From assembly GCA_022376925.1 (NCBI GenBank), contig JAIOJX010000002.1:65124001-65188000 (forward strand): a DNA stretch of 64,000 nt. Reading direction: 5' to 3'. Each line of letters starts with the position of its first letter. Positions within the stretch are counted from its first letter, which is position 1. Positions 24,189-37,491 of the stretch are shown one piece after another. The position numbers were made by a program, and so were the translations under genes. The stretch comes from Tragulus kanchil (lineage: Eukaryota; Chordata; Mammalia; Artiodactyla; Tragulidae). The notes under the pieces are model-generated. The model had not been told where the DNA came from and searched no databases. It saw nothing but the letters and a program-made list of their open reading frames with translations.

Positions 24189-26522
24189 AACCAAGTCATC
24201 AGTGCCAACATATTTCCTTATTTGCTTGGTAGGGTTCATTAGAGAAATATAAAACAAGTTGGATCTAAATGAGTACAGTGACTCAGTGTCTGTATTGTAA
24301 AGACATGGCACTTAAGTATCTAATATGGGTTTTAGGTGGTAAAGAATCTGCCTACAAATTATCCTCCAATTAAAAAAAAGATGGCAGAAAAATGAAATGA
24401 AAACACTATTATTGCTCATGGCAATTTCAGTTGTGGTGTCCTTTATAAAATACTCTGAACTTCAAGGTCACAAAAAATAGTTATTTATATGTAAATAGTT
24501 ACTTATATGGATTCCCTTGTAGTTCTGCTGGTAACATCTGCCTGCAGGAGACCCCAGGCCGATTCCTGCATGGGGAAGATCCTCTGGAGAAGGGAGAGGT
24601 TGCCCGCTCCAGTATTCTTGCCTGACGAATTCCATGGAGTATTCTGTTTTCTCGGACAAGGGACAGCAAGGAATTTATTTGTATCAAATATTTTGGTGTG
24701 TCCACTTTCTACCGCTCTGAGAAAAAAGTAAGCATTACCAGGTCTTTTAAACACAACTCCTGAAAAGATGTGGTTTTAAAGCATATTCACATAAAAGCCG
24801 GCAAAAAGTAGAGCAGACTCCAGGCTACTCACATGCACCCTCTGGCATTCACAGATACTCATATGTCCTCATGGGTCCTCAGGACAATAATGTAAGCCTG
24901 CATAGCTGGGAGGTGTGCTTGTGAACCTATAGAAGAGTGAGCCTGGGCTGGCAGTTCCTCTTTGATCAGACATCCAATAGTTGAATCATATGTCATCTAA
25001 ATTCTGGGGAAATATTAACTTTGTACTTTGTTCTATAAGTGCCTGGGGATGATGAGCACCATGTTAAATAAGTTAATTTAGAAGAGGCACTTGAAGCTTA
25101 GAAGTACTTAGCGATGTAAGCAAAGGATGGAAGAGAGCAGCAGCTTCCATCAGCTCCTGGGACAACTGATAAAATGTCTTAAATGTTTTAAGATTGGCAA
25201 TTGCTGAGATGAACTTTGCCAAGCATTCTTCTTCATAACCTGTAACCTCGTGTATATTTTAACAAGAAATCTGAGAAGCATGCTTCTAATTCATTTACAC
25301 TTAACTCATTAAAATTTAGTTTTGGAATAACTATCTCGGGCTTCCCAGGCCTTGAAACCAAGTCATCAGTGCCAACATATTTCCTTATTTGCTTGGTAGG
25401 GTTCATTAGAGAAATATAAAACAAGTTGGATCTAAATGAGTACAGTGACTCAGTGTCTGTATTGTAAAGACATGGCACTTAAGTATCTAATATGGGTTTT
25501 AGGTGGTAAAGAATCTGCCTACAAATTATCCTCCAATTAAAAAAAAGATGGCAGAAAAATGAAATGAAAACACTATTATTGCTCATGGCAATTTCAGTTG
25601 TGGTGTCCTTTATAAAATACTCTGAACTTCAAGGTCACAAAAAATAGTTATTTATATGTAAATAGTTACTTATATGGATTCCCTTGTAGTTCTGCTGGTA
25701 ACATCTGCCTGCAGGAGACCCCAGGCCGATTCCTGCATGGGGAAGATCCTCTGGAGAAGGGAGAGGTTGCCCGCTCCAGTATTCTTGCCTGACGAATTCC
25801 ATGGAGTATTCTGTTTTCTCGGACAAGGGACAGCAAGGAATTTATTTGTATCAAATATTTTGGTGTGTCCACTTTCTACCGCTCTGAGAAAAAAGTAAGC
25901 ATTACCAGGTCTTTTAAACACAACTCCTGAAAAGATGTGGTTTTAAAGCATATTCACATAAAAGCCGGCAAAAAGTAGAGCAGACTCCAGGCTACTCACA
26001 TGCACCCTCTGGCATTCACAGATACTCATATGTCCTCATGGGTCCTCAGGACAATAATGTAAGCCTGCATAGCTGGGAGGTGTGCTTGTGAACCTATAGA
26101 AGAGTGAGCCTGGGCTGGCAGTTCCTCTTTGATCAGACATCCAATAGTTGAATCATATGTCATCTAAATTCTGGGGAAATATTAACTTTGTACTTTGTTC
26201 TATAAGTGCCTGGGGATGATGAGCACCATGTTAAATAAGTTAATTTAGAAGAGGCACTTGAAGCTTAGAAGTACTTAGCGATGTAAGCAAAGGATGGAAG
26301 AGAGCAGCAGCTTCCATCAGCTCCTGGGACAACTGATAAAATGTCTTAAATGTTTTAAGATTGGCAATTGCTGAGATGAACTTTGCCAAGCATTCTTCTT
26401 CATAACCTGTAACCTCGTGTATATTTTAACAAGAAATCTGAGAAGCATGCTTCTAATTCATTTACACTTAACTCATTAAAATTTAGTTTTGGAATAACTA
26501 TCTCGGGCTTCCCAGGCCTTGA
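24189..26522 (+). repeat. duplication 8: 24189-25355 repeated at 25356-26522
   Basis: Two 1167-bp blocks joined with no spacer and AA shared at the junction. The offset is constant from end to end, so there is no net indel. Confidence 0.97.
24503..24640 (+). mobile_element. Bov-tA fragment (copy at 25670-25807)
   Basis: 3'-truncated Bov-tA: CTGCCTGCAGGAGACC, GGGGAAGATCCTCTGGAGAA, CCAGTATTCTTGCCTGACGA. It lacks the last third of the element. Confidence 0.8.
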
Positions 26523-27075
26523 AAAATCATTTGAGTCTTTTATCTTTAAGGCAGAAAATTCACATTTTATCACCAATAAATGAAACTTTGCCCAGAAAAC
26601 AGGAACTTGACTCTAAACTTTGTACTCAGGAAGTTCAAATTTATTTGAAAGGCAGGAAACCTAAGTCTCAAATTCTTCTGATCCTAAACAAAATGCCTGT
26701 CAACACTTCTAAGGTAAAAAGTACAGCAAAATGAAAAGATCTATCTGTGGTTATAGATTTCTTTCTAATCAGCCTGATGCAAAAGAACTTGCACAGGGAA
26801 TAAGCATTTTCCTCTTTTATCACTAACTAAGGAAGAGGCTGAAAAAAACTGACTGACGGCATAATTATCAATGGGATCATCATGAAAATCATGCGCCGAG
26901 TTCACGGGCACCCAGAGCAAGCCTCGAGGAGCAGCTGCAAACTCTCGTGTGCAGGAGGCAAAGGATCTTTCCAGAGGCCTGCATTCCTTCTGTCATTTCA
27001 TCCCATACCCGCTTCAAGTCAGGGACTTGGCTTTCTTTTTTTCCTTTCTCCTCTTTTTGTTCCATAGATAGAACA

Positions 27076-29298
27076 CTGTTTATCCTGGCTGGTAATCTTG
27101 AATTCATTTAAATCCTTTAGGTATCCTCTTACTGCCTCTTTCCTCCCTTGGACTTCATTTCACTTTTAATCACAGTTAAGTGAGGATATTCTCTTGAAAA
27201 TGGGCCGTAAACAGTCAAACAGAGCTAAATTCTTGCCTTTGAATGCCATGGGTAGTAGAAGGAGAGGATAAGGTAAGGGCCTATCTGGAGGTCATATTCA
27301 AATCCTCTGACATGGATCCTGCGACTTTAAGCAATTTATCTAACTCTTCCATATCTCAGGTCTTGCCAAAGATTTCTATTTCAAATGATTTGTGGAAGTG
27401 TCGTAAAAACTATTATATGTGTCATTTGTGATAATGCAAAAGTGACTGTAACACACTGCAAGTGCAACAGATATAATAATAATAAATAATACATTATTTA
27501 TTAGTAGAGTAAAATATTTTAAAAAATTGTTTGGTTGTTCTCATCAATTACTAAGCTTTGGTGGCAACCTGGTATTATAGGCTTGTCAGTTCTGATTCAC
27601 TTTTTTCCAAATTGATCTTTTAAAAGACATGTTCTGATATCATTTCTTCATTTTTCCAATTAGTAAAAATTTACTCCCAGAGAGCAGGAATATAATCCTA
27701 AACTTTGCACTTAGTATATTCAAATTTATTTGAAAATTATAAACCCAACACTCAAAAGCTTTACAATATGGAGCTGAGTCTTCTAGGATTTGGTTGTTCT
27801 TAAATTTCAGTCCTAGTCTTCAGTATTTATCCCTTTGTTCCACGTAGGTGCAGGCAAATTAAGATATACAAACTTGTGAATGTGTTAGTGGCTCAGTTGT
27901 GTCTGACACTTACAACCCCATGGGCTGTAGCCTGCCAGGCTCCTCTGTCCATGGAATTCTCCAGGCAAGAATACTGGAGTGGGCTGCCATTTCCTACTCT
28001 AGGGTATCTTCCCAATTCAGGGATTGAACCTGGGTCTCCTGCATTGTAGGCAGATTGTTTACACTCTGAGTCACCAGGGGAGACATATACATACTTAGGC
28101 ATTTTAAATCTAAGCTCACAAAAAGCTCACATTCATACTCACATTGATTTATTTTTTATGTGTTTTCACAGGATTATTTCTGATTCAATCTGTTTATCCT
28201 GGCTGGTAATCTTGAATTCATTTAAATCCTTTAGGTATCCTCTTACTGCCTCTTTCCTCCCTTGGACTTCATTTCACTTTTAATCACAGTTAAGTGAGGA
28301 TATTCTCTTGAAAATGGGCCGTAAACAGTCAAACAGAGCTAAATTCTTGCCTTTGAATGCCATGGGTAGTAGAAGGAGAGGATAAGGTAAGGGCCTATCT
28401 GGAGGTCATATTCAAATCCTCTGACATGGATCCTGCGACTTTAAGCAATTTATCTAACTCTTCCATATCTCAGGTCTTGCCAAAGATTTCTATTTCAAAT
28501 GATTTGTGGAAGTGTCGTAAAAACTATTATATGTGTCATTTGTGATAATGCAAAAGTGACTGTAACACACTGCAAGTGCAACAGATATAATAATAATAAA
28601 TAATACATTATTTATTAGTAGAGTAAAATATTTTAAAAAATTGTTTGGTTGTTCTCATCAATTACTAAGCTTTGGTGGCAACCTGGTATTATAGGCTTGT
28701 CAGTTCTGATTCACTTTTTTCCAAATTGATCTTTTAAAAGACATGTTCTGATATCATTTCTTCATTTTTCCAATTAGTAAAAATTTACTCCCAGAGAGCA
28801 GGAATATAATCCTAAACTTTGCACTTAGTATATTCAAATTTATTTGAAAATTATAAACCCAACACTCAAAAGCTTTACAATATGGAGCTGAGTCTTCTAG
28901 GATTTGGTTGTTCTTAAATTTCAGTCCTAGTCTTCAGTATTTATCCCTTTGTTCCACGTAGGTGCAGGCAAATTAAGATATACAAACTTGTGAATGTGTT
29001 AGTGGCTCAGTTGTGTCTGACACTTACAACCCCATGGGCTGTAGCCTGCCAGGCTCCTCTGTCCATGGAATTCTCCAGGCAAGAATACTGGAGTGGGCTG
29101 CCATTTCCTACTCTAGGGTATCTTCCCAATTCAGGGATTGAACCTGGGTCTCCTGCATTGTAGGCAGATTGTTTACACTCTGAGTCACCAGGGGAGACAT
29201 ATACATACTTAGGCATTTTAAATCTAAGCTCACAAAAAGCTCACATTCATACTCACATTGATTTATTTTTTATGTGTTTTCACAGGATTATTTTTGAT
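27076..29298 (+). repeat. duplication 9: 27076-28184 repeated at 28190-29298
   Basis: Two 1109-bp blocks, offset 1114, 5-bp spacer. The one mismatch seen (C/T) is within 10 bases of the end of copy A. Confidence 0.97.
27880..28083 (-). mobile_element. Bov-tA SINE (copy at 28994-29197)
   Basis: Reverse element: GTGGCTCAGTTGTGTCTGAC, GTAGCCTGCCAGGCTCCTCT, GGAATTCTCCAGGCAAGAAT, ending GAGTCACCAGGGGAG. Confidence 0.9.
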
Positions 29299-29320
29299 TT
29301 TGCAATGTCCTTTCAGAGTC

Positions 29321-29460
29321 TCTGGTAGCATAGTCATGCATTTAACCAATATTTATTGAGTACAACCATTGAGTCAAGCACTACACTAGACACTAATGAT
29401 ACAATGGTTAACAGTATGATGTCCGTGCCTTCAGGAAATGCACTTTTCTATAGAACAGGC
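29321..29460 (+). mobile_element. old mammalian-wide interspersed repeat, unnamed
   Basis: AACCAATATTTATTGAGTAC ... CAAGCACTACACTAGACACT ... GATACAATGG follows the recurrent text of an ancient mammalian repeat that also appears near 21720, 33900 and 37555. I am not sure of its library name. Confidence 0.45.
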
Positions 29461-29698
29461 TTATGTACTAAATAAGCTTTGAAATAAAGCAGTGGAATGC
29501 AGATTTCTGTGGTCAACCTTAAATTATCCATATGGAACTTTTCTCTCAACATTTTCCCCTTAAAACCTAGGGAATGTCAGTTATCTGACAATGGTTAACA
29601 TATCCTTCCTGGGTTATCAAAACCTCTAAGATGATTACATTTTCCCAAAGATCTTCTCACTTCAAACCAGTTAGAGAGGTTGTTAATTTCTTTCATTT

Positions 29699-31828
29699 GT
29701 CCTCTTCAGGGTTATATAGCAGGCAAGGTAAGCATTTATCAACTCTCTACTGCTAACATCTAGTAAGTTCTAGGGCATACTAAGAATTTATGTGTATGAC
29801 TTTATCCCATCTTTTAGAATAGAGCTGAGAATATCCTTTGTTAGCTTTAGCAAAGTCTTGTCTGTCAACTGACATATTTTATGCGTGGGAAAAGAGACTA
29901 GAGTTTCTACCACAGCAGATTCTTTCTGCAGAGGGTTAGGTCACATTTTCACATAGCTTTTATATTAGATACCAAATAAGAAAATTGTGTTGAAAGAAAA
30001 GGTAGGAAAAAAAAGTAAAACAATACCATGTTTTTTTAGGAATTGATTTTTGGGAGGAGGAGGTTAGCAAACTCCAGTAATTTTAGTTTCTAACAGAATC
30101 ATAGAAAAATTTATTTTGAAGAATGCCAATTTCATACCAAAGCCTGTATCTTCTTTGAATGTAAAACTTGCTTTGAATATAACAATCTAATGAGAAAAAG
30201 TTTTCATTTTCATAATTTTAGAGTCATAGATTTTTTGCATATTTATGTTTATATACAATAAACCCATATAAACAAAAGCATGTATTGAGTGACATTACAT
30301 TTTAATTATCTCAATATTAAATAATAGAGAAAACATTAAGTTTATAATGAAACTGATTCCTTTCCTTGAGTTCATGAAGGTACAAAAAGGGCTCTCCTGT
30401 GGAACTAAGAAAATATTTCCTGTAATCACCTCTTAAATTTATCCCTCCCACTATTGAAATGTGTATGCTTGTTGTAATATATAAAGAGGGAAACCTAAGG
30501 AGAAAGCTTGCACACTTTTCTAAGGTCAGTGAATCACAGAACATAGATATCTCTGGCTTATAAATGTATTGTGACTAATTAAGAGGTCAGTTCCATAGAA
30601 AATATGTACGGCAATTTTGATTTTGAAGTATATGGTCTGGTCTCATAACAACTGTGTAATAAAACATAAAAATTATTCAGTATTTAAATTGGACAGAACA
30701 ATTTCTGTTAAGAAATAAGTACACATAAGCCTGGGACAGGAGGTCTAAAACATCATGGTTTTTTTGAAACTTTGGGTCCTCTTCAGGTTATATAGCAGGC
30801 TGATTTATCAACTCTCTACTGCTAACATCTAGTAAGTTCTAGGGCATACTAAGAATTTATGTGTATGACTTTATCCCATCTTTTAGAATAGAGCTGAGAA
30901 TATCCTTTGTTAGCTTTAGCAAAGTCTTGTCTGTCAACTGACATATTTTATGCGTGGGAAAAGAGACTAGAGTTTCTACCACAGCAGATTCTTTCTGCAG
31001 AGGGTTAGGTCACATTTTCACATAGCTTTTATATTAGATACCAAATAAGAAAATTGTGTTGAAAGAAAAGGTAGGAAAAAAAAGTAAAACAATACCATGT
31101 TTTTTTAGGAATTGATTTTTGGGAGGAGGAGGTTAGCAAACTCCAGTAATTTTAGTTTCTAACAGAATCATAGAAAAATTTATTTTGAAGAATGCCAATT
31201 TCATACCAAAGCCTGTATCTTCTTTGAATGTAAAACTTGCTTTGAATATAACAATCTAATGAGAAAAAGTTTTCATTTTCATAATTTTAGAGTCATAGAT
31301 TTTTTGCATATTTATGTTTATATACAATAAACCCATATAAACAAAAGCATGTATTGAGTGACATTACATTTTAATTATCTCAATATTAAATAATAGAGAA
31401 AACATTAAGTTTATAATGAAACTGATTCCTTTCCTTGAGTTCATGAAGGTACAAAAAGGGCTCTCCTGTGGAACTAAGAAAATATTTCCTGTAATCACCT
31501 CTTAAATTTATCCCTCCCACTATTGAAATGTGTATGCTTGTTGTAATATATAAAGAGGGAAACCTAAGGAGAAAGCTTGCACACTTTTCTAAGGTCAGTG
31601 AATCACAGAACATAGATATCTCTGGCTTATAAATGTATTGTGACTAATTAAGAGGTCAGTTCCATAGAAAATATGTACGGCAATTTTGATTTTGAAGTAT
31701 ATGGTCTGGTCTCATAACAACTGTGTAATAAAACATAAAAATTATTCAGTATTTAAATTGGACAGAACAATTTCTGTTAAGAAATAAGTACACATAAGCC
31801 TGGGACAGGAGGTCTAAAACATGATGGT
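29699..31828 (+). repeat. duplication 10: 29699-30759 repeated at 30776-31828
   Basis: Offset falls from 1077 to 1069 within the first 40 bases because copy B lacks 8 bases there (GGG/GG and a 7-base gap). After that the copies agree to the last 10 bases. A 16-bp T-rich spacer separates them. Confidence 0.96.
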
Positions 31829-33458
31829 ATTTATTTCTATTGATGTAAATATGCTTTTTCAGTTGGCTACACTTCTTTTCCTCTAACAATGAACTACAAC
31901 CCATACACTGAAAATACTACTACTTGTTTTTCTCTGCTGAAGCCACAAAGAGCACACGGAATAGCAAAATCACAGAACCAGAAGAAAATGTGAGAAACAA
32001 TCTTATCTAGACAGGAAACTATAGGGGTGTGTGGATGTAAACACTCTCATATAGCTATCTTTATATTCTCTTCTTGAAGGCGGCAATAAATAGACATGCA
32101 AAGTCCTTCCTAGCAACTCATTCCAGCTGTTGATTCCTGGACACTCCATCTAAAGTCTCTTTCTCCTTCCTCTAATAACTCTATCATATGGTATATTTTG
32201 TCCCTAGAACTTGTTATGATGTGAAATCATGTTATTTATTGCTTACTTTTGGTTGATGGTCTTCTTCAATAGATGCAATTCTTGTTCAATTTTCTAACAG
32301 GTAGTTGATTCTTGACATTACTCATTAAAAATGTGTTAAGTAGATAGAAGGAGGTTAAGAAGTTAGGATGTCAGGCAAGAAGGAAGAAAGATCAGAATGG
32401 TCCACTTTACGTCTACACTGTAATTTCAACTAAGCCTATCTCTTGTTTTTCAGTCACTGATAGGGTAACAACAATACCACCTTCTCCAATAAAACTTCCT
32501 CCACGTACTTGAAGAAAACTATTTAGGACAGTTAAGCAGGCAATAAATCTGACTTTATCCTTAATTCCCTTTAGAAGAAACAATGGAAAACATATAAATA
32601 AACAAAAGAAAACAAAGCTTTAACTGATGATGACAGAGAACTAAGAATTATTAGTTTCAAGGAGTATGAAATCTCTCTGCTTAAAACTCTTTTAAATATG
32701 TAAGAAGTCAAAATACAATTTTTTTTAAAAAAGAGAGGAAAAATCATTAGATGGAAAAATCATTTGAAGGTGAGCCATGATGAAGAATAAATGGTGGTGG
32801 TGGTGGTGTGGGGAGTAGCTAAGTAGGACACAGGCTTCAGACAATACTCAAGTTACCTGGACTGGCACTGACATTCACCCTTGTGTTCTCCAGTTCTTAG
32901 CTACCTAAATTCCACATATTAGTTTTGCAGAGTGAATATCTTCGCAAGACCTGGATTCTTTCAAAAGGATATTTGATAGAGCAACAACGTTTATTACAAA
33001 AACATATTTACTTAGACAATTCCAGCCCAAGCAATAAGTGGAAATTTCTTCTCCCCAGTGTATGTGTTTATTGGTAGATAAGAAGTAGGTCCAAGAATGA
33101 CTATGGATGAAAGAACATGACAAAGTTCAATCATCTGAAGCAGAATTAAAATCACAAACCTGAGCAATGAAGCTTTCTCATCAACAACCAAGAGATACAT
33201 TCTCTTCTTTGCTCCATATTTTCATTATTATGACAGTAATATGAACATATTGGAACACTATTCTAAGTAAACATTTGAAAGAGTTTACAGTTGGTCTTTC
33301 ATGTGCTATATTAATTTTGTAATAAAAATTATCTGTAAGAACAGACATGGAGAAAATGAAGTGTATTTCTGTATTAAAATGGGCAGAAAACTAGACAATC
33401 AAAGTCCCTTTGTCCTTGTATAAAGTTACTGACAATTTCATTTATGGGATCCAGGAAG

Positions 33459-35838
33459 TAATAAAAAGAGGTATTTTTTTTAGGGGAAAAAGTTCAAAAC
33501 CTAAATCTGTGGGTAACACTTCAAAAATATTCTAAATTTGTAACAACTGTTTAGGAGGAGGGGATCATAAAGTTTCATATAGAAGAATTTTGAATGTTAT
33601 GCCAAATGACACATTTAAACCTTAAGAAGTAGGATATGACAGAGGCAGAATCATAACAGGCTGACTTTGGCAATAATAGGGATGTTCTCATGTTGAAAAG
33701 ATGTTACTGTAAGTGAGTGAATGGGAGTCAAAATGGGATGTGATTTGGCAGAACCTGGGTATGCCTGGGTATAGGAATGAGGTGGAAAGACTTCCCCAAA
33801 ACTTTCCCTCTGTACTCTTCCATGCTGTTAATTGATGAGAAAAAAATTCAGTTCATTGACTTCAAAATTTGAAAGTAACTTCAAGGGTTCTAAGATAGCT
33901 ATTCATTCATTCACTCACCACATATTTCATGGAGTTTCTATGTGCCACAATCTACTGAGCTAGGTGTTAAGAATAAAATAGTGAACATTTAATTACTTTT
34001 GTTTTCCTTGTGCACAAAATAGAGATACGAGCTTTTCTCCCTACTTGTATCACAGATTTGGTAGGGAATTCAAGGAAGATATTATAACATGTTCAGTAAT
34101 GGGTAATAATGTCTATTACAATAATGTTATAATAATTGAAGGCAGAAGGAAAAGAGGGTGACAGAGGATGAGATGGTTAGGTGGCATTACTGATTCAATG
34201 GACATGAACTTAAGCAGACTTTGGGAGATGGTGAGGGACAGGGAAGCCTGGTGTGCTACAGTTCATGGAGTAGCAAAGAGACACAACAAAGACAAAAACA
34301 TATAATAAGAAGAATAGCAACAATATATTTGGAGAAGTAAAATGTTAGAGTTTTTTCCTTACTAGCATGAAAACATGTTTTGTTCTAGGATAATAAGCAG
34401 AGAGAATCAGAATAGCTGAAGAGGGCAGTGATTACCATGCCATTAAGAGAGGGAAACAATACTAGAACTGTGAGAAGAGAGACACTGGAAAAAAGCTTTC
34501 TTTACAACTTTTTTTGGTGTCCACTCCCTTTACGCCAGAGCTTGAAACATTTTTGAGTTATGTCATTTGCTATCAGGTGTTAGTTCAGCATTTCTTATAC
34601 TTCAATCAGTCATTTATTAACTTTACTAGCAGTTCCATGCCTTTTACTTTTTATAAAAAATTTTAATAAAAAGAGGTATTTTTTTTAGGGGAAAAAGTTC
34701 AAAACCTAAATCTGTGGGTAACACTTCAAAAATATTCTAAATTTGTAACAACTGTTTAGGAGGAGGGGATCATAAAGTTTCATATAGAAGAATTTTGAAT
34801 GTTATGCCAAATGACACATTTAAACCTTAAGAAGTAGGATATGACAGAGGCAGAATCATAACAGGCTGACTTTGGCAATAATAGGGATGTTCTCATGTTG
34901 AAAAGATGTTACTGTAAGTGAGTGAATGGGAGTCAAAATGGGATGTGATTTGGCAGAACCTGGGTATGCCTGGGTATAGGAATGAGGTGGAAAGACTTCC
35001 CCAAAACTTTCCCTCTGTACTCTTCCATGCTGTTAATTGATGAGAAAAAAATTCAGTTCATTGACTTCAAAATTTGAAAGTAACTTCAAGGGTTCTAAGA
35101 TAGCTATTCATTCATTCACTCACCACATATTTCATGGAGTTTCTATGTGCCACAATCTACTGAGCTAGGTGTTAAGAATAAAATAGTGAACATTTAATTA
35201 CTTTTGTTTTCCTTGTGCACAAAATAGAGATCGAGCTTTTCTCCCTACTTGTATCACAGATTTGGTAGGGAATTCAAGGAAGATATTATAACATGTTCAG
35301 TAATGGGTAATAATGTCTATTACAATAATGTTATAATAATTGAAGGCAGAAGGAAAAGAGGGTGACAGAGGATGAGATGGTTAGGTGGCATTACTGATTC
35401 AATGGACATGAACTTAAGCAGACTTTGGGAGATGGTGAGGGACAGGGAAGCCTGGTGTGCTACAGTTCATGGAGTAGCAAAGAGACACAACAAAGACAAA
35501 AACATATAATAAGAAGAATAGCAACAATATATTTGGAGAAGTAAAATGTTAGAGTTTTTTCCTTACTAGCATGAAAACATGTTTTGTTCTAGGATAATAA
35601 GCAGAGAGAATCAGAATAGCTGAAGAGGGCAGTGATTACCATGCCATTAAGAGAGGGAAACAATACTAGAACTGTGAGAAGAGAGACACTGGAAAAAAGC
35701 TTTCTTTACAACTTTTTTTGGTGTCCACTCCCTTTACGCCAGAGCTTGAAACATTTTTGAGTTATGTCATTTGCTATCAGGTGTTAGTTCAGCATTTCTT
35801 ATACTTCAATCAGTCATTTATTAACTTTACTAGCAGTT
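33459..35838 (+). repeat. duplication 11: 33459-34634 repeated at 34664-35838
   Basis: Offset 1205, then 1204 after a 1-base indel (ATACGAGC / ATCGAGC). The 29-bp spacer is a recognisable but damaged version of what follows copy B. Confidence 0.96.
34140..34292 (+). mobile_element. BovB LINE 3' tail (copy at 35344-35496)
   Basis: Short 5'-truncated BovB end: GAGGATGAGATGGTTAGGTG, TTCAATGGACATGAACTTAA, GGACAGGGAAGCCTGGTGTG, GAGTAGCAAAGAGACACAAC. Confidence 0.85.
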
Positions 35839-36777
35839 TTTGCCATGCCCATTTATAACTTTTATTAATATTTAATGAATTTTTCAAGTAAAGATTTATT
35901 AAATATAAAATATCATGTGTCCTTTTTAATGCAAAGCTTATGTCATTCCTTTAATGAGGAAATCAGTTTCACTTACTATAATAAAATGCAGGGACAAAAC
36001 TATAAAATTAAAACAGAATCACTTTAATTAATTTGAGGAAGGTACTACTGCCTCACCAGGGCATTGAGACAAGGGTAAGGAGTTTGCTCCTTCTTTGCTA
36101 CGAAAAGTAGTTATTAAGTGCTGAAGAAATACTCTAGATAAGCTAGCACTGTATTGAGAATTTCTCTTTGACACAAAAGACTAGGAAAAAATATTTTAAA
36201 GGTACAAGAGGATTAGCTTTCTCACTCAGTGATACAATATTATTTAATGGTATTTCCCATACCTGCTCGAATGTCTTACAGAGGTCATTACCTTATAATG
36301 TAAAGCCCTGGTATAGCTAGTCTGAATTAAATTTTGAATTAGCTGCACCATTTTATTCATCTTACTCCATTTCAATAGAATGCTCAATTACACAATTGTA
36401 AAGCATTCTGTAAGAAAGTCTGACTTTTTGTTTTTTCCTGTATGCTGAATCTTCAAACTGTTGTTCATTTCACTATGAGTATTATTATGAATATTTAGAA
36501 AGCAGAATAACTGGGACTATCAAGAGGTTCAAGAATTTATTCAGAACGAAGGTTAGTACAGCCCCACCAAAATGTTGGGGGAGGAGGAAAACTTCTAAAT
36601 ATGCTAGCAATGTCTTGTACAAGAACATGTGGTAAATTAGTGGGCAGAGCAAAATGATCTCCAGGGACTTGCTCTTAAGTTTCCTGACCAGAAGATCAGA
36701 GCCTTTTCTCATAGATAAGAAACCTCAAGCCTCAAACCAATGAAACGTAACTTAGACAATGGCCCCATAGGACTTAC

Positions 36778-36908
36778 CTCCTGTTAGCATGAGGGCACAT
36801 TTGCACATGCAGTTGTCATTATCAGCATCTTTAGTGCTGAAATCAGCACCGTGTAAGATCAGACTGCTCTGTTTTCCTGCTGTCCCAGTGTGACCCTTTA
36901 AATACAAC
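36778..36908 (-). CDS. ANGPT1: ANGPT1 exon 8 (penultimate coding exon, fibrinogen-like domain)
   Basis: Angiopoietin-1 is a secreted glycoprotein that activates the endothelial receptor TIE2 (TEK); its C-terminal fibrinogen-like domain binds the receptor. On the minus strand this 131-nt exon reads LYLKGHTGTAGKQSS..., then DFSTKDADNDNCMCKCALML and TG, which matches the human protein as I know it. The acceptor is a run of 16 T followed by AAACTTCAG, and the exon starts at 36908 with the last base of an Arg codon. The donor is G|GTAAGTC, with GT at 36777-36776. The exon ends on the first base of a Gly codon, which exon 9 completes, so the phases agree (1 + 43 codons + 1). It contains the cluster of cysteines and Asp/Asn residues around the domain's calcium-binding region. 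It is single-copy here, unlike exon 9. Confidence 0.95.
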
Positions 36909-37065
36909 CTGAAGTTTAAAAAAAAAAAAAAAAGATAAGTCATTCAACAGAATAACAGAATCCAGAAGATTGCTTTGTTGAATGTTTGGCTTTTTCATCA
37001 TTTTCTCCCTTCTCTGAACTCAGCCCTTCCATCAAACTGCTATAAGACCAAAGCTCCCTCAACAA

Positions 37066-37157
37066 AGAGTGAGGGGGTGGGGGCGGAGACAGAAGGACTG
37101 GAGAGAGGAAGGGGGTCAGGAGGGAGGGAAGAATTGAAGAGGAAGGGAAGGAGGCAG
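37066..37157 (+). other. purine-rich, G-rich tract upstream of ANGPT1 exon 8
   Basis: About 90 bases almost entirely A and G on the plus strand, including GGGGGTGGGGGCGG and GGGGGTCAGGAGGGAGGG. In the ANGPT1 pre-mRNA this is a C/U-rich tract 160-250 nt upstream of the exon 8 acceptor. Low complexity; function unknown. Confidence 0.7.
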
Positions 37158-37491
37158 AACTCCACATTACAGACAGGTAAACTTCTCTATGGTTTGTGTG
37201 CTTGATGTTTATTTTACTATTTATACTCAAACTCTTATGGTTCTCTGATAATGCAGGATCCACCAAAGGAAAATGGATTTATTTTTATTATTACAAATAT
37301 CAATCTCTAGACAAAAGTACTTCGTAGGGTGTTACTACAGCAAATATCACTTTGTTAATATTGAATACTGATGATATGCTAAAGGAGGACTTACTCTGTG
37401 CCAAGCACTCTGCTAAATGCTGTCCAGGTATTATTTGATTTTTATATTAAATCTGTGATTCAGGAATCAATATCCCAGTTTTGCATTCTAA

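Larger units (their letters stand above)
17125..36777 (-). other. ANGPT1: ANGPT1 intron 8 (as assembled, 19.7 kb; about 12.7 kb if duplications are collapsed)
   Basis: Lies between the exon 8 donor and the acceptor of exon 9 copy B. It carries duplications 6-11, a minus-strand CHR-2-type SINE, several Bov-tA copies, a BovB tail and ancient MIR-like remnants. The stretches 19886-20489, 20896-21326, 26525-27075, 29460-29698, 31829-33458 and 35839-36777 are unremarkable AT-rich intronic DNA in which I see no gene; a short (GGT)n lies near 32793. Summing the six offsets (1127, 1235, 1167, 1114, 1077, 1205) and subtracting gives about 12.7 kb. Confidence 0.8.
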
